This document shows, piece by piece, positions 1 through 7,600 of a stretch of 64,000 bases of DNA (positions within the stretch are counted from its first letter, which is position 1; each line of letters starts with the position of its first letter). This DNA comes from Rhodococcus rhodnii (lineage in GTDB: Bacteria; Actinomycetota; Actinomycetes; Mycobacteriales; Pseudonocardiaceae). The notes under the pieces were generated by a model, which searched no databases, was not told where the DNA came from, and was given only the letters and a program-made list of their open reading frames with translations. Position numbers and translations under genes: made by a program. The stretch lies in contig JOAA01000005.1 of NCBI GenBank assembly GCA_000720375.1, positions 186,001 through 250,000 of the forward strand. Direction: 5' to 3'.

Positions 1-981
1 TTCGATCCTCACCTCTTTTCCGTTGTCGTCAACCACAATCTGGCACGCCGCCGGCGCGGCATGTTTGACCACATTGGTCAATGCCTCCTGCACGATTCGG
101 TACACCGAAAGCCCGACGCCTTCGGGTAATCGACTCAGTCCATGGGTTTCCATGCTCACCTGGACGCCAGCCATCGCTGCCCGATCAGCAAGCTCCGACA
201 AGGTGTCCGGTTGCGGCGCCGGAGCAAGCTCGATCGGCGAACCACCTGTTCTCAGCACACCCAGCATGTGCCGCATCTCGGTGAGCGCGTCGCGGCCAGT
301 GTTCTCGATGACCTGCAACGCATCGCGCGCCTGAGCCGGTTGTACATCCACTAAATGGTTAGTCACCCCCGCTTTCACGACGATCAAGCCCATGCTGTGT
401 GCGACAACGTCATGTAGTTCACGCGCGATACGCAGCCGTTCTTCAGTCACCGCCCGATCTGTTGACCGCGCCAGATACGCACGCCGGTCACGGATCGCAC
501 GTCCCACTGTCCATGTCACGCCCATGACTGCAATGCTCAGCAAGAGCTGACCGGCCACCGACAATGTCGCCTGGACCGGGCTCACCGCCATAACGGCGAC
601 CAGACCCAGACTGCTCAGCAAGCCGACCACCAACGTCGGTTCCCAACTGGGTCTCCGTTCGGTCAAAGCCAAGATGTACACGGCCATGGCCGGCGCGATG
701 AATGGCGCGTCCAACAAGCCCAACAGAACAGACAGTGTCGACAGGACCAGCACGACGCCGAACACCCGCCGCGGCCACCGACGACGCACTGCGACCGGCA
801 GGATGCCACCGAGCACGATGACGAAGGCAAGCCAGTCAGGTACGGTCGACTGAAAGCCGCGCAGCAGCCCAGGCAGCACAGCGACCACGGCGTACGCAGA
901 CGCGACTGCGCTGTCGCACACGTGGTGTTGTGCTTTGGTCAGGCCGCCGATCAGGAAGGGGCGGGGTGCGGTTTCGTCCAC
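1..981 (-). CDS. Sensor histidine kinase, NarL/DesK type (C-terminus cut by window edge)
   Basis: The frame runs from a GTG near 981 off the left edge, so the C-terminus is missing. The N-terminal half is hydrophobic, with several membrane segments between about residues 15 and 160. It is followed by a HisKA_3 dimerisation helix with the H-box RELHDVVAHS, whose His is the predicted phospho-acceptor, and then the N-box EALTNVVKHA of the HATPase domain just before the edge. Such kinases sense an envelope signal and phosphorylate a LuxR/NarL response regulator, presumably encoded beyond the edge. It is divergent from an ABC exporter gene, the usual arrangement for regulators of drug or peptide efflux. 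The start codon is uncertain because no clear ribosome-binding site is visible. Confidence 0.85.
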   Translation of the reverse strand, partial: MDETAPRPFLIGGLTKAQHHVCDSAVASAYAVVAVLPGLLRGFQSTVPDWLAFVIVLGGILPVAVRRRWPRRVFGVVLVLSTLSVLLGLLDAPFIAPAMAVYILALTERRPSWEPTLVVGLLSSLGLVAVMAVSPVQATLSVAGQLLLSIAVMGVTWTVGRAIRDRRAYLARSTDRAVTEERLRIARELHDVVAHSMGLIVVKAGVTNHLVDVQPAQARDALQVIENTGRDALTEMRHMLGVLRTGGSPIELAPAPQPDTLSELADRAAMAGVQVSMETHGLSRLPEGVGLSVYRIVQEALTNVVKHAAPAACQIVVDDNGKEVRIE

Positions 982-1020
982 GCCTTCGACGCTAGCGTGG
1001 GGGTCCGACAGTTCGCCTCT

Positions 1021-1055
1021 GTCTCGAGATAGAGATCGCGGTTCTATCTCCAGAC
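1021..1055. promoter_or_regulatory. Inverted repeat between the divergent kinase and ABC genes
   Basis: Two 13-bp arms, GTCTCGAGATAGA and TCTATCTCCAGAC, are complementary at 12 of 13 positions and are separated by 9 bp. The element lies between the kinase start (981) and the ABC ATPase start (1058-1094). This placement suits an operator for a regulator of the efflux genes; the regulator is not identifiable from this window. Confidence 0.5.
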
Positions 1056-1093
1056 AGATGTGCCGACCGGTCCGGATGCGGCAGCGTGGACGC

Positions 1094-1999
1094 GTGATCG
1101 AAACGACGCGCCTCACCAAGCGCTACGGCTCCACCTCGGCGGTGGAAAGCCTTTCCATACAAGTCAATCCCGGTTGTGTGACCGGCTTCCTCGGCCCGAA
1201 CGGGGCCGGGAAGTCGACCACTATGAGAATGGTGCTGTGCCTTGCCGCTCCGACGTCGGGCGAGGCGCTGGTACAGGGCCGTCGATACGACCAGTTGCGC
1301 TTTCCCATGCACGAGGTCGGCGCACTGCTCGACGCCAGCGCAGTCCATGGTGGACGAACAGCCTTCGACCACCTTCGTTGTCTCGCACGGACGAACGGCA
1401 TCGGCGACGCCCGCGTGGTATCGACAATGGAACAGGTCGGCCTGGCGGGCGTGGCCAAGCGCCGGATCAGCGGCTTCTCGCTGGGGATGAGACAGCGGCT
1501 TGGCATCGCCGCGGCGCTGCTGGGCGATCCTGGCGTGCTGATGTTCGACGAACCGGTCAACGGACTGGATCCGGACGGAGTCCGTTGGATACGAGGCCTG
1601 GCCAGGTCGTTGGCTGCCGAGGGCCGCACTGTGCTTATCTCCAGCCACTTGATGAGTGAGATGGAACAGACGGCCGACCGCTTATTGATCATTGGCCGCG
1701 GCCGGTTGATCAGTGACACCACGGTCCGCGATCTGCTCAGACAGTTCGATCGAGGAGTACTGGTGCGATCCCCTCGGCCCACCGAGCTCGCGGCAGTACT
1801 CATGGCCGCAGGCGCCACAGTGGACAGCGATCCGGATGGCGGCCTGTCGGTCAACGGCCTGGCAGTCGCCGAAATCGGTGATACGGCCGCGACACATGGA
1901 ATCGCCGTGCACGAGGTGACTCCACGAAGTGCATCGCTTGAGGAGGCGTATATGGCGCTGACTGCGGACAGTGTGGATTACCGGGCGGGTGATCGGTGA
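1094..1999 (+). CDS. ABC transporter ATP-binding protein
   Basis: This ATPase energises a drug or lipid exporter of the ABC-2 type. Visible motifs are Walker A GPNGAGKST, the signature FSLGMRQRL, Walker B VLMFDEPVNGLDP and the switch region ISSHL. The C-terminal third, after about residue 215, is the variable domain usual for CcmA/DrrA-like exporters. I chose the GTG at 1094 because family members begin just before the MIEATxLTKRYG-like block. In-frame ATGs at 1058 and 1076 and a longer frame from 935 also exist. The stop overlaps the permease start by 1-4 nt, so the two are translationally coupled. Confidence 0.92.
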   Translation: MIETTRLTKRYGSTSAVESLSIQVNPGCVTGFLGPNGAGKSTTMRMVLCLAAPTSGEALVQGRRYDQLRFPMHEVGALLDASAVHGGRTAFDHLRCLARTNGIGDARVVSTMEQVGLAGVAKRRISGFSLGMRQRLGIAAALLGDPGVLMFDEPVNGLDPDGVRWIRGLARSLAAEGRTVLISSHLMSEMEQTADRLLIIGRGRLISDTTVRDLLRQFDRGVLVRSPRPTELAAVLMAAGATVDSDPDGGLSVNGLAVAEIGDTAATHGIAVHEVTPRSASLEEAYMALTADSVDYRAGDR

Positions 2000-2712
2000 T
2001 GAGAGACGTGCTCTCGGCCGAGTGGCTGAAGATCCGCACCACTCGATCGACTCAGTTCGTATTGCTCGCGGTGGTAGCGATCGCGGTATTAGGAATGCTG
2101 TTGGCGTACGCGTGGGGGCAGACCTGGGAGGGCATGTCACCAGAAAGCCGGACGCGCCTCTCCGACGCCTCGATCGAGGACACCACGGCACCCTTCCTGC
2201 ACTTCTGTCTTGCCGTGCTGGGTGTTCTGATCATCACGGGCGAGTACGCGACGGGCGCGATCCGCACCAGCCTGACGGTCGCGCCAAGGCGGCTGTCCGT
2301 GCTGGCGTCGAAGGCTTCCGTCGTCGGCGTGATCGCGCTGGTGTCAGGTCTTCTCGTCACCTTCTCGACTTATCTGGTGAGCCACGAGGTGTTGGGCAGA
2401 AGGGGATTTCCTGGATACGCGGCGACATTCGATGAGGAATTACCCGGTCTGGTTCAGGCAAGCGTGTTGGCGATGGTGATTGCCCTCGTCGGGTTGGGCC
2501 TGGGCACGGTGCTCCGCTCGACAGCGGGCGCGTTGTTCGCGATCGCCGCGCTGGTGTTCATCCTTCCAGTCTTCGTCGGCTTCCTGCCTGATCCGTGGGA
2601 CGACCGACTGGGTTCGCTGATGCTCAACGTGCCCCACCCGCTGGTGGCAATCGGCTATGTCGTTGCGGCACTGGGAGCCGCCGCCGTGACGATACTTCGC
2701 AAGGATGTGTGA
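1999..2712 (+). CDS. ABC-2 type permease
   Basis: A 237-residue integral membrane protein that opens with the SAEWLKIRTTRST signature of actinobacterial ABC-2 exporter permeases. It shows about six hydrophobic segments, including VLLAVVAIAVLGMLLAYAW near the start and a long C-terminal pair. It would form the membrane channel for the ATPase just upstream. A GTG lies directly before the ATG used here. The following gene is a broken relative with the same N-terminal signature, so the transporter may once have had two permeases. Confidence 0.88.
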   Translation: MRDVLSAEWLKIRTTRSTQFVLLAVVAIAVLGMLLAYAWGQTWEGMSPESRTRLSDASIEDTTAPFLHFCLAVLGVLIITGEYATGAIRTSLTVAPRRLSVLASKASVVGVIALVSGLLVTFSTYLVSHEVLGRRGFPGYAATFDEELPGLVQASVLAMVIALVGLGLGTVLRSTAGALFAIAALVFILPVFVGFLPDPWDDRLGSLMLNVPHPLVAIGYVVAALGAAAVTILRKDV

Positions 2713-2717
2713 TCGAC

Positions 2718-3004
2718 GTGCTTCGTTCTTGACTTCGGCCGAGTGGCTGAAGATCCGCTCAGTCCGATCGAGCTATTGGGTGATCGCCCCGTACTGGGCG
2801 TCGCCGCGGCGGCGGTGTTCGCATGGACGCGTGTGCGCGGGTGGGACAACCTGCCACCGCAACGGACTCGATGAGCCGTGGCGAAAGGCAATCGTTGTGG
2901 CAAATGTGTCGCTGACAGGGGGCTTGATGTTCCTGGGTGGCTGGCCCGAGCGGATCGCTGACGGCTCGGTAGCCGCCGCGATCGTGCTCATGGCCTACCG
3001 ATAA
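2718..3004 (+). pseudogene. Decayed second ABC-2 permease (fragment)
   Basis: The fragment starts with a TSAEWLKIRSVRSSYWVI block nearly identical in type to the N-terminus of the intact permease. The conserved continuation is split across frames: codons 2718-2729 lie in one frame, the AEWLKIR block in a second, and VLGVAAAAVFAWTRVRGWDNLPP continues in a third from about 2792. That last frame ends at a TGA near 2872. Only about 290 bp remain, against roughly 700 bp for a full permease. The tail up to 3004 is hydrophobic but does not resemble a permease. Frameshifts plus truncation make a functional product unlikely. Confidence 0.75.
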
Positions 3005-3483
3005 CCGCGCATTGCCTGACCAACAGCAGGAAGGAGGACGACGACTTCCGCGATCAACCAGAGAACCAACGACAAAGCCAAAGCCGCGATGAATTCGCCG
3101 CCACCGTCCACGAGGACCTTGATGACCGCGTAGATGTAGTACAAGACCACCACTGCACCCAGGACCACGGTGATCCACCGGGCGAACGCGAGCCTGGCCG
3201 CGAGCAGGATCGCGAACAGGGTGAAGGTGCAGGCGACCGAGATCCCGGTGGAGATGCCGAAGTCGACGTTGCCGGTGATGTCCTCCGAGAACGCCATCCC
3301 CGGCACGGAGATGACCGCTTCGATGCTTCTCGTTGAGCCATCCCAGGAAATGATCGAGACCACGAGGGAGAACACCGCGCATACAGCGAACAGCGCAGCC
3401 GCGATGTAGGCGGGAGCCGTACTTGGGCGTGCCGGGTACCCGCCGTAGGGCGGCTGCGGCCAACCAGGACCTGGATAGCTCAT
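2995..3483 (-). CDS. Proline-rich small membrane protein
   Basis: A 162-residue protein of unknown function. It starts with a Gly/Pro/Tyr-rich cytosolic stretch (MSYPGPGWPQPPYGGYP), common in actinobacterial membrane proteins, followed by four predicted membrane helices at about residues 24-50, 70-95, 100-125 and 130-155. I chose the ATG at 3483 because the proline-rich motif begins there; an upstream in-frame start at 3510 adds nine residues. Its 3' end overlaps the remnant permease on the other strand by 10 bp. Confidence 0.65.
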   Translation of the reverse strand: MSYPGPGWPQPPYGGYPARPSTAPAYIAAALFAVCAVFSLVVSIISWDGSTRSIEAVISVPGMAFSEDITGNVDFGISTGISVACTFTLFAILLAARLAFARWITVVLGAVVVLYYIYAVIKVLVDGGGEFIAALALSLVLWLIAEVVVLLPAVGQAMRGYR

Positions 3484-3602
3484 GGCAGGGAGTATCGACG
3501 ATGAGACCACTCAGGACAGCGCGAACGCCAAGATCGGTCGATCTGGTCGACCGACGAGGTCGTGCCCCGCCGGCACGATCAGCCGATCCGACGGTCAGTC
3601 GG

Positions 3603-4949
3603 TCAGTCGGTCAGGAACGACGGCAGCGGGCGTGTGTCAGCTTCCGGAACCCACCGGCCGTCCTCGAGCCGGTAGTTCAGGGCTGGGCCCTTGGTCACCA
3701 GCGTGCGCAGGGCGTGCACAAGCCGATCCACGTGTTCAGCGGTGTTGCCGAGGCCGATGCTGGCCCGTAGGGCACGCTGCTCGGTCGAGCCTGCTTTGGT
3801 CAGCAGCCGACGAGTCGCGATGTGTGCGCAGAACGCGCCGTCTCGCACACCGATGCCGTACTCGGCGGACAGCGCGGCCGCGATCAGGCCGGCGTCGTGA
3901 CCGGCGATCGTGAAGCTGACGACGCCGACACGAGGACCGTCGAAGATGCTGAGCTCGGACAGGCCTGGGACGTCACGCAAACCCTTGCGCAGACGGTGCA
4001 GCAGCGCGAGTTCGTGGGCCTCGATGTCGGCCCACTGCGCGGAGATCGTCTTGCACGCCACAGCGAGGGCATGCACGCCGACGACGTTCGGGGAACCGGC
4101 CTCGTGTCGCTCCGGCACCGCCGACCAGGCGACGCCTAGTCGGTCTCCCCAGCTCGTGACCTGCTTCGTGGCGCCGCCACCGGCCAGGTACGGCTCCGCC
4201 GCCTGCAACCAGTCGGCGCGGCCGATCAGCACACCAGCACCGAAGGGGGCATACAGCTTGTGTCCGGACAGAACGACGTAATCGACGTTCCACGACTGGA
4301 TGTCGATCGGGCGGTGCGGTGCCAACTGGGCCGCGTCCAAGGCCACTCGCGCGCCGTGACGCCGGGCCACCTGGGCGAGCTCCTCGACCGGCCAGAGTTC
4401 ACCGGTCACATTGGACGCGCCGGTGATCACCACAAGGCGTGGACCCGTTGGCGCGGCGGCCAACGCCGCGTCGAGGGCGATGACGGCATCGCCGGGAGAC
4501 GCCGGGGTCTGGATGCGGCGCACCCAAGGCCCCCGCCAAGGCAGCAACGCCGCATGGTGCTCGGTGTCGAACAGCACCACTGAAGTCGCCTTGGGCAGCG
4601 AACGAGCGAGGAGGTTGAGGGAGTCCGTGGAGTTACGAGTGAAGACGACCGTGTCACGGGTGCGGGCGCCGACGAACTCACGCAGCACGTCACGAGCCCG
4701 CTCGTAGACCTTGGTCGAGACCTGGGATGCGAAGCCCGCGCCACGGTGCACGCTGGCGTACCAGGGCAGCAGTTCGTCGACGGCGTCCTGCACGCTGCGC
4801 AGACAGGGTGCGCTCGCCGCATGGTCGAGATTGGCGTACTGGATCTGCTCGCCGGTGGCGAGTGGGACAGTCAGGGTGGCGCTGACAACCGGCGGCACCT
4901 GCGCCTGGTCCTGGGCGAACTGGCGTTGGCTGGGCAGTGCGAGCGTCAT
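3603..4949 (-). CDS. Class V aminotransferase (cysteine-desulfurase-like PLP enzyme)
   Basis: A 448-residue fold-type I PLP enzyme. The N-terminal motif ANLDHAASAPCLRSV, the phosphate-binding TRNSTDSLN region, the conserved Asp in ALDAAQLAPH and the PLP-lysine motif VLSGHKLYAPFGAG are all present. The active-site Cys loop of true desulfurases cannot be confirmed, so the substrate is open: cysteine, selenocysteine or another amino acid. The ATG at 4949 follows a GGAG ribosome-binding site; the longer upstream frame would run through the riboswitch and is not credible. Because the leader is a SAM-sensing RNA, I infer a role in sulfur amino-acid metabolism, switched off when S-adenosylmethionine is plentiful. 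Confidence 0.88.
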   Translation of the reverse strand: MTLALPSQRQFAQDQAQVPPVVSATLTVPLATGEQIQYANLDHAASAPCLRSVQDAVDELLPWYASVHRGAGFASQVSTKVYERARDVLREFVGARTRDTVVFTRNSTDSLNLLARSLPKATSVVLFDTEHHAALLPWRGPWVRRIQTPASPGDAVIALDAALAAAPTGPRLVVITGASNVTGELWPVEELAQVARRHGARVALDAAQLAPHRPIDIQSWNVDYVVLSGHKLYAPFGAGVLIGRADWLQAAEPYLAGGGATKQVTSWGDRLGVAWSAVPERHEAGSPNVVGVHALAVACKTISAQWADIEAHELALLHRLRKGLRDVPGLSELSIFDGPRVGVVSFTIAGHDAGLIAAALSAEYGIGVRDGAFCAHIATRRLLTKAGSTEQRALRASIGLGNTAEHVDRLVHALRTLVTKGPALNYRLEDGRWVPEADTRPLPSFLTD

Positions 4950-4988
4950 TTTCCGGCTCCTCCGGGCCTCTGGGACCCAGGAGGGTCC

Positions 4989-5100
4989 GCGCTTGCCCTG
5001 CCACGGCCTGTGGCGGGGCCTGGTCTTCACCCGGGGCACCCCACCGCGGTTGGAGGGTTGCCGGCCAGCAAGCCGGGGCTTAGCGCTGGCACTCATGACC
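4989..5100 (-). promoter_or_regulatory. SAM-IV-type riboswitch
   Basis: Read on the minus strand from 5100, the leader opens with GGTCATGAGTGCC and closes its first stem with GAAGACC at about 5022. In between lie the conserved blocks AGCCCCGGCTTGCTGGCC, GGCAACCCTCCAACCGCGG and TGGGGTGCCCCGGG. From memory this matches the SAM-IV class known from Actinomycetales, upstream of sulfur-metabolism and class V aminotransferase genes. A GC-rich helix region follows to about 4989. A TACTGT hexamer at 5116-5111 is a plausible -10 element just before the RNA. A hairpin at 4973-4988 and the GGAGGAG near 4960 suggest control of translation or of early termination. Confidence 0.85.
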
Positions 5101-5419
5101 TTCGTTTCGAACAGTAGCGGAAGGAGACCGTTTGACGCGACCACCGCCTGGCCCAAATGTGCGGCACACCACAGTTCGTGCGATGCACCGCCACCGCTCC
5201 GCCTAGTCGATGGACAGGCGAAGGCCCAGGTGAGACACACCTTTCGCGGTGGCCGACGGTGGCAAGAGCGCGAAGGGAGATTCGCTAGGCGAGCTTTCGG
5301 CCCTCTCGGTCAAGCCATGGCCGAGCGAGGGATGGGAACTGGCTGTGATCAATCAGGCAGGGCTAGCGATCGCAGCAGCTCGACTCGTCCGGCCAGGCCT
5401 GGCTTGATCGAGTTGCCGG
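5101..5419. other. Non-coding gap with the putative promoter of the riboswitch gene
   Basis: No gene is supported here. The only element I can point to is the TACTGT hexamer at 5111-5116 (minus strand), about 10 bp before the riboswitch. No clear -35 box and no strong terminator for the antiporter gene are visible. Confidence 0.5.
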
Positions 5420-6898
5420 TCAGTCGCCGTGCTCGCCGCGCCAGCGGGCGTAGCGGCCGGCTCGGTCGAGGGCGCGGATGCGGCGTTCGGTCGCGTCGCG
5501 GGCTTGCTGTGTGGCGACGATCAGGAGTTGGTCGTCGACTTGCAGTCGGGTGGTCGGTTCTGGGGTGAATCCTTCGCCTTCGCGGCTGACCAGGCTGACT
5601 GTCGCTCCGGGTGGGAGCCGGAGCTCGGTCAGGTAGATGCCGTGCAGGCGGGAGCCTTGCGGGATCTTGACCTGGAGCAGCTCCGCTCCCAGCTCGTCCA
5701 ATGGGGCCGCGTCGACTTCCACGTGCTGGGAGCGGGCGCCCTTGGCCAGGCCGAGGGCTCGGGCGAAGAGCGGCAGCGTGCCGCCCTGGACCAGGGTCAG
5801 CACGATCACGAGCACGAACACCGCGTCGACCAGGTCTCGGGCGCCGGGCAGGTTCTCGCTGAGCGGGATCATCGCGAGGACGATCGGGACCGCGCCGCGT
5901 AGCCCTGCCCATGACAGGAAGATCTGTTCTCGCCAGGGGACGCGGAAGGGCAGCGCGGACAGGAACACCGACAGTGGTCGGGCGAGCAACAGCAGCACTG
6001 CCGCGGCGACAAGGCCGGGGACGACCGATTCGAGCAGACGGGACGGTGAGGCGAACAGGCCGAGTAAAACGAACAGGCCGATCTGGGACAACCAGCCCAG
6101 GCCTTCGGCGAACGACATGGTGTCGGCGCGGTGCGGAAGTTGGGAGTTGCCGAGCACCAAGCCGGCGACGTAGGTCGCGAGCAGTCCGGATGCATGCGCG
6201 AGCTGACCGGTCGAGAAGGCGACCACGCACACCGCGACCGTGGCCAATGGGTAGAGGCCGGTGGCGGGCAGGGCAACCCGGCGTAGGCCGACCGCACCCA
6301 GCCAACCGAGGCCGAGGCCGATCAACGCGCCGCCCACGAGCTCGTACACGGCAAGCAGTGGGAAGACCCAGTCGATCGTGGTGGCGGTCGACAGCACCAC
6401 CACGGCGATGTAGGACGGGGCGTCGTTCAGGCCGGATTCGAGCTCGAGTGAGCCGACCAGTCGTTTGCTGACACCGAGCCCGCGCAGGACGCTGAAGACC
6501 GCTGCGGCGTCGGTCGGCGCGAGCACGGATCCCCAGAGGGCGGCCTGTTTCCAGTCGAGGCCGAGAATGAAATGCAAACCCGCTGCGGTCACACCGATAC
6601 TGACTGCTACGGCCACAGTGGACAGTGCGATACCGATTCCAAGGGATGGTCGGACGTCTGCCCAGCGAGTTGTGAGCCCACCCTCGATCAGGATCAGCAC
6701 CAGCGCCGCGAGGCCGAGTGCCTGCGTGAGCTGGGCGTCGTCGAAGCGGATGCCGAAGCCCGCCTCGCCGATCGCGACCCCGATGCCCAGGTACAGCAAC
6801 AACGAAGGGAGGCCAAGCCGGACCGACACCCGGACCGCGAGCACGGCCACGAGCACCACGGCGGCCCCGATCCCCAGGGCGAGGGTCAGCCCGTTCAC
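5420..6898 (-). CDS. K+/H+ (cation/proton) antiporter, CPA1 family, NhaP2-like
   Basis: A 492-residue transporter with about 12-13 membrane helices over residues 1-395. It has the exchanger-core motif LAPTDAAAVFSVL and the family block LESGLNDAPSYIAVVV, whose acidic residues carry the ion. The C-terminal 90 residues form a soluble RCK_C/TrkA-C domain (LLQVKIPQGSRLHG to VDDQLLIVATQ), typical of NhaP2/CvrA potassium-proton antiporters, where it gates transport. Length and architecture are normal for the family. The DUF167 gene lies 21 nt upstream and may be cotranscribed. The ion, K+ rather than Na+, is inferred from the TrkA-C domain. Confidence 0.88.
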   Translation of the reverse strand: MNGLTLALGIGAAVVLVAVLAVRVSVRLGLPSLLLYLGIGVAIGEAGFGIRFDDAQLTQALGLAALVLILIEGGLTTRWADVRPSLGIGIALSTVAVAVSIGVTAAGLHFILGLDWKQAALWGSVLAPTDAAAVFSVLRGLGVSKRLVGSLELESGLNDAPSYIAVVVLSTATTIDWVFPLLAVYELVGGALIGLGLGWLGAVGLRRVALPATGLYPLATVAVCVVAFSTGQLAHASGLLATYVAGLVLGNSQLPHRADTMSFAEGLGWLSQIGLFVLLGLFASPSRLLESVVPGLVAAAVLLLLARPLSVFLSALPFRVPWREQIFLSWAGLRGAVPIVLAMIPLSENLPGARDLVDAVFVLVIVLTLVQGGTLPLFARALGLAKGARSQHVEVDAAPLDELGAELLQVKIPQGSRLHGIYLTELRLPPGATVSLVSREGEGFTPEPTTRLQVDDQLLIVATQQARDATERRIRALDRAGRYARWRGEHGD

Positions 6899-6919
6899 GC
6901 CAGCATTGTCTCATCTGTC

Positions 6920-7204
6920 CTAAGTGCTCTCAGCCAGCAGCTTGTTGAGCCGTTCGGCCGCATCCGTTGGTGCGGGCGACAGCTCGACGACCTTGTCGCG
7001 GCCACGGTCACCCGCCACAAGAGACACATCCGCCTTGCGCACACCGAAAGCCTTGGCCAGAACGGCACGAAGCTGTTCGTTCGCCTTCCCTTCCACAGCA
7101 GGTGCCGCAACCGCAACGATGAGAGCGTTCTCGCCCCAGCGGCCGCCGACCCGGTCCTTACGCGCGCCGGGCTTTACCCGGACAGCAAAGCGAAAATCCA
7201 CCAC
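6920..7204 (-). CDS. DUF167 (YggU-like) protein
   Basis: A protein of about 94 residues with the DUF167 hallmarks: FAVRVKPGARKDRVGG at the N-terminus, then AVEGKANEQLRAVLAKAFGVRKADVSLVAGDRGRDKVVEL. The family is a small alpha/beta fold of unknown biochemical role. I prefer the GTG at 7204 because the conserved domain starts directly after it; a start at 7261 would add 19 non-conserved residues. It is likely cotranscribed with the antiporter gene 21 nt downstream. Confidence 0.8.
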   Translation of the reverse strand: MVDFRFAVRVKPGARKDRVGGRWGENALIVAVAAPAVEGKANEQLRAVLAKAFGVRKADVSLVAGDRGRDKVVELSPAPTDAAERLNKLLAEST

Positions 7205-7384
7205 CCGATTATCCGGGTTCGGTCGAGCATTGTGCCGATGCACGGAAAACCAAGCGGCCAAGGGGGATATGACGAAGGTGGACTACCCGGAAAAGTCGAC
7301 AGTATGCCAAGTCACGATGTGCTGAGAGGTGGCGCAGGGCGGCCGCGATGCCGCAAACCAACGCGGCCCCGGCACTGGCTGTGC

Positions 7385-7600
7385 CGGGGCCGCAGTGGCT
7401 CCGCCGGACCGCATTGGTTCTACCGGGCCACGTCGGTTGCACCGGGCCCTGTTTGGTCCGGCCGAGCCGCATCGGTCCCGCCAGGCCGCGTCGGTTCTGC
7501 CAGACGCCTGGGTTGCACCAAGTCGCATCGGTTCCAACGGAGCCCGGTGGTTCCGCCGGCACCGTTGGTTGCACAGGTCGCGTTGGTTGGCGTTGGATCA
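7385..7600. repeat. Degenerate tandem repeat, about 19-21 bp per unit
   Basis: About ten imperfect units share a CGTCGGTT or GCATTGGTT core followed by a C-rich half such as GCACCGGGCC, CCGCCAGGCC or TACCGGGCCA. Open frames cross the array on both strands but resemble no known protein and look like products of the repeat composition. The array fills the gap between the DUF167 gene and the 3' end of the secreted peptidase-like gene. Confidence 0.6.
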
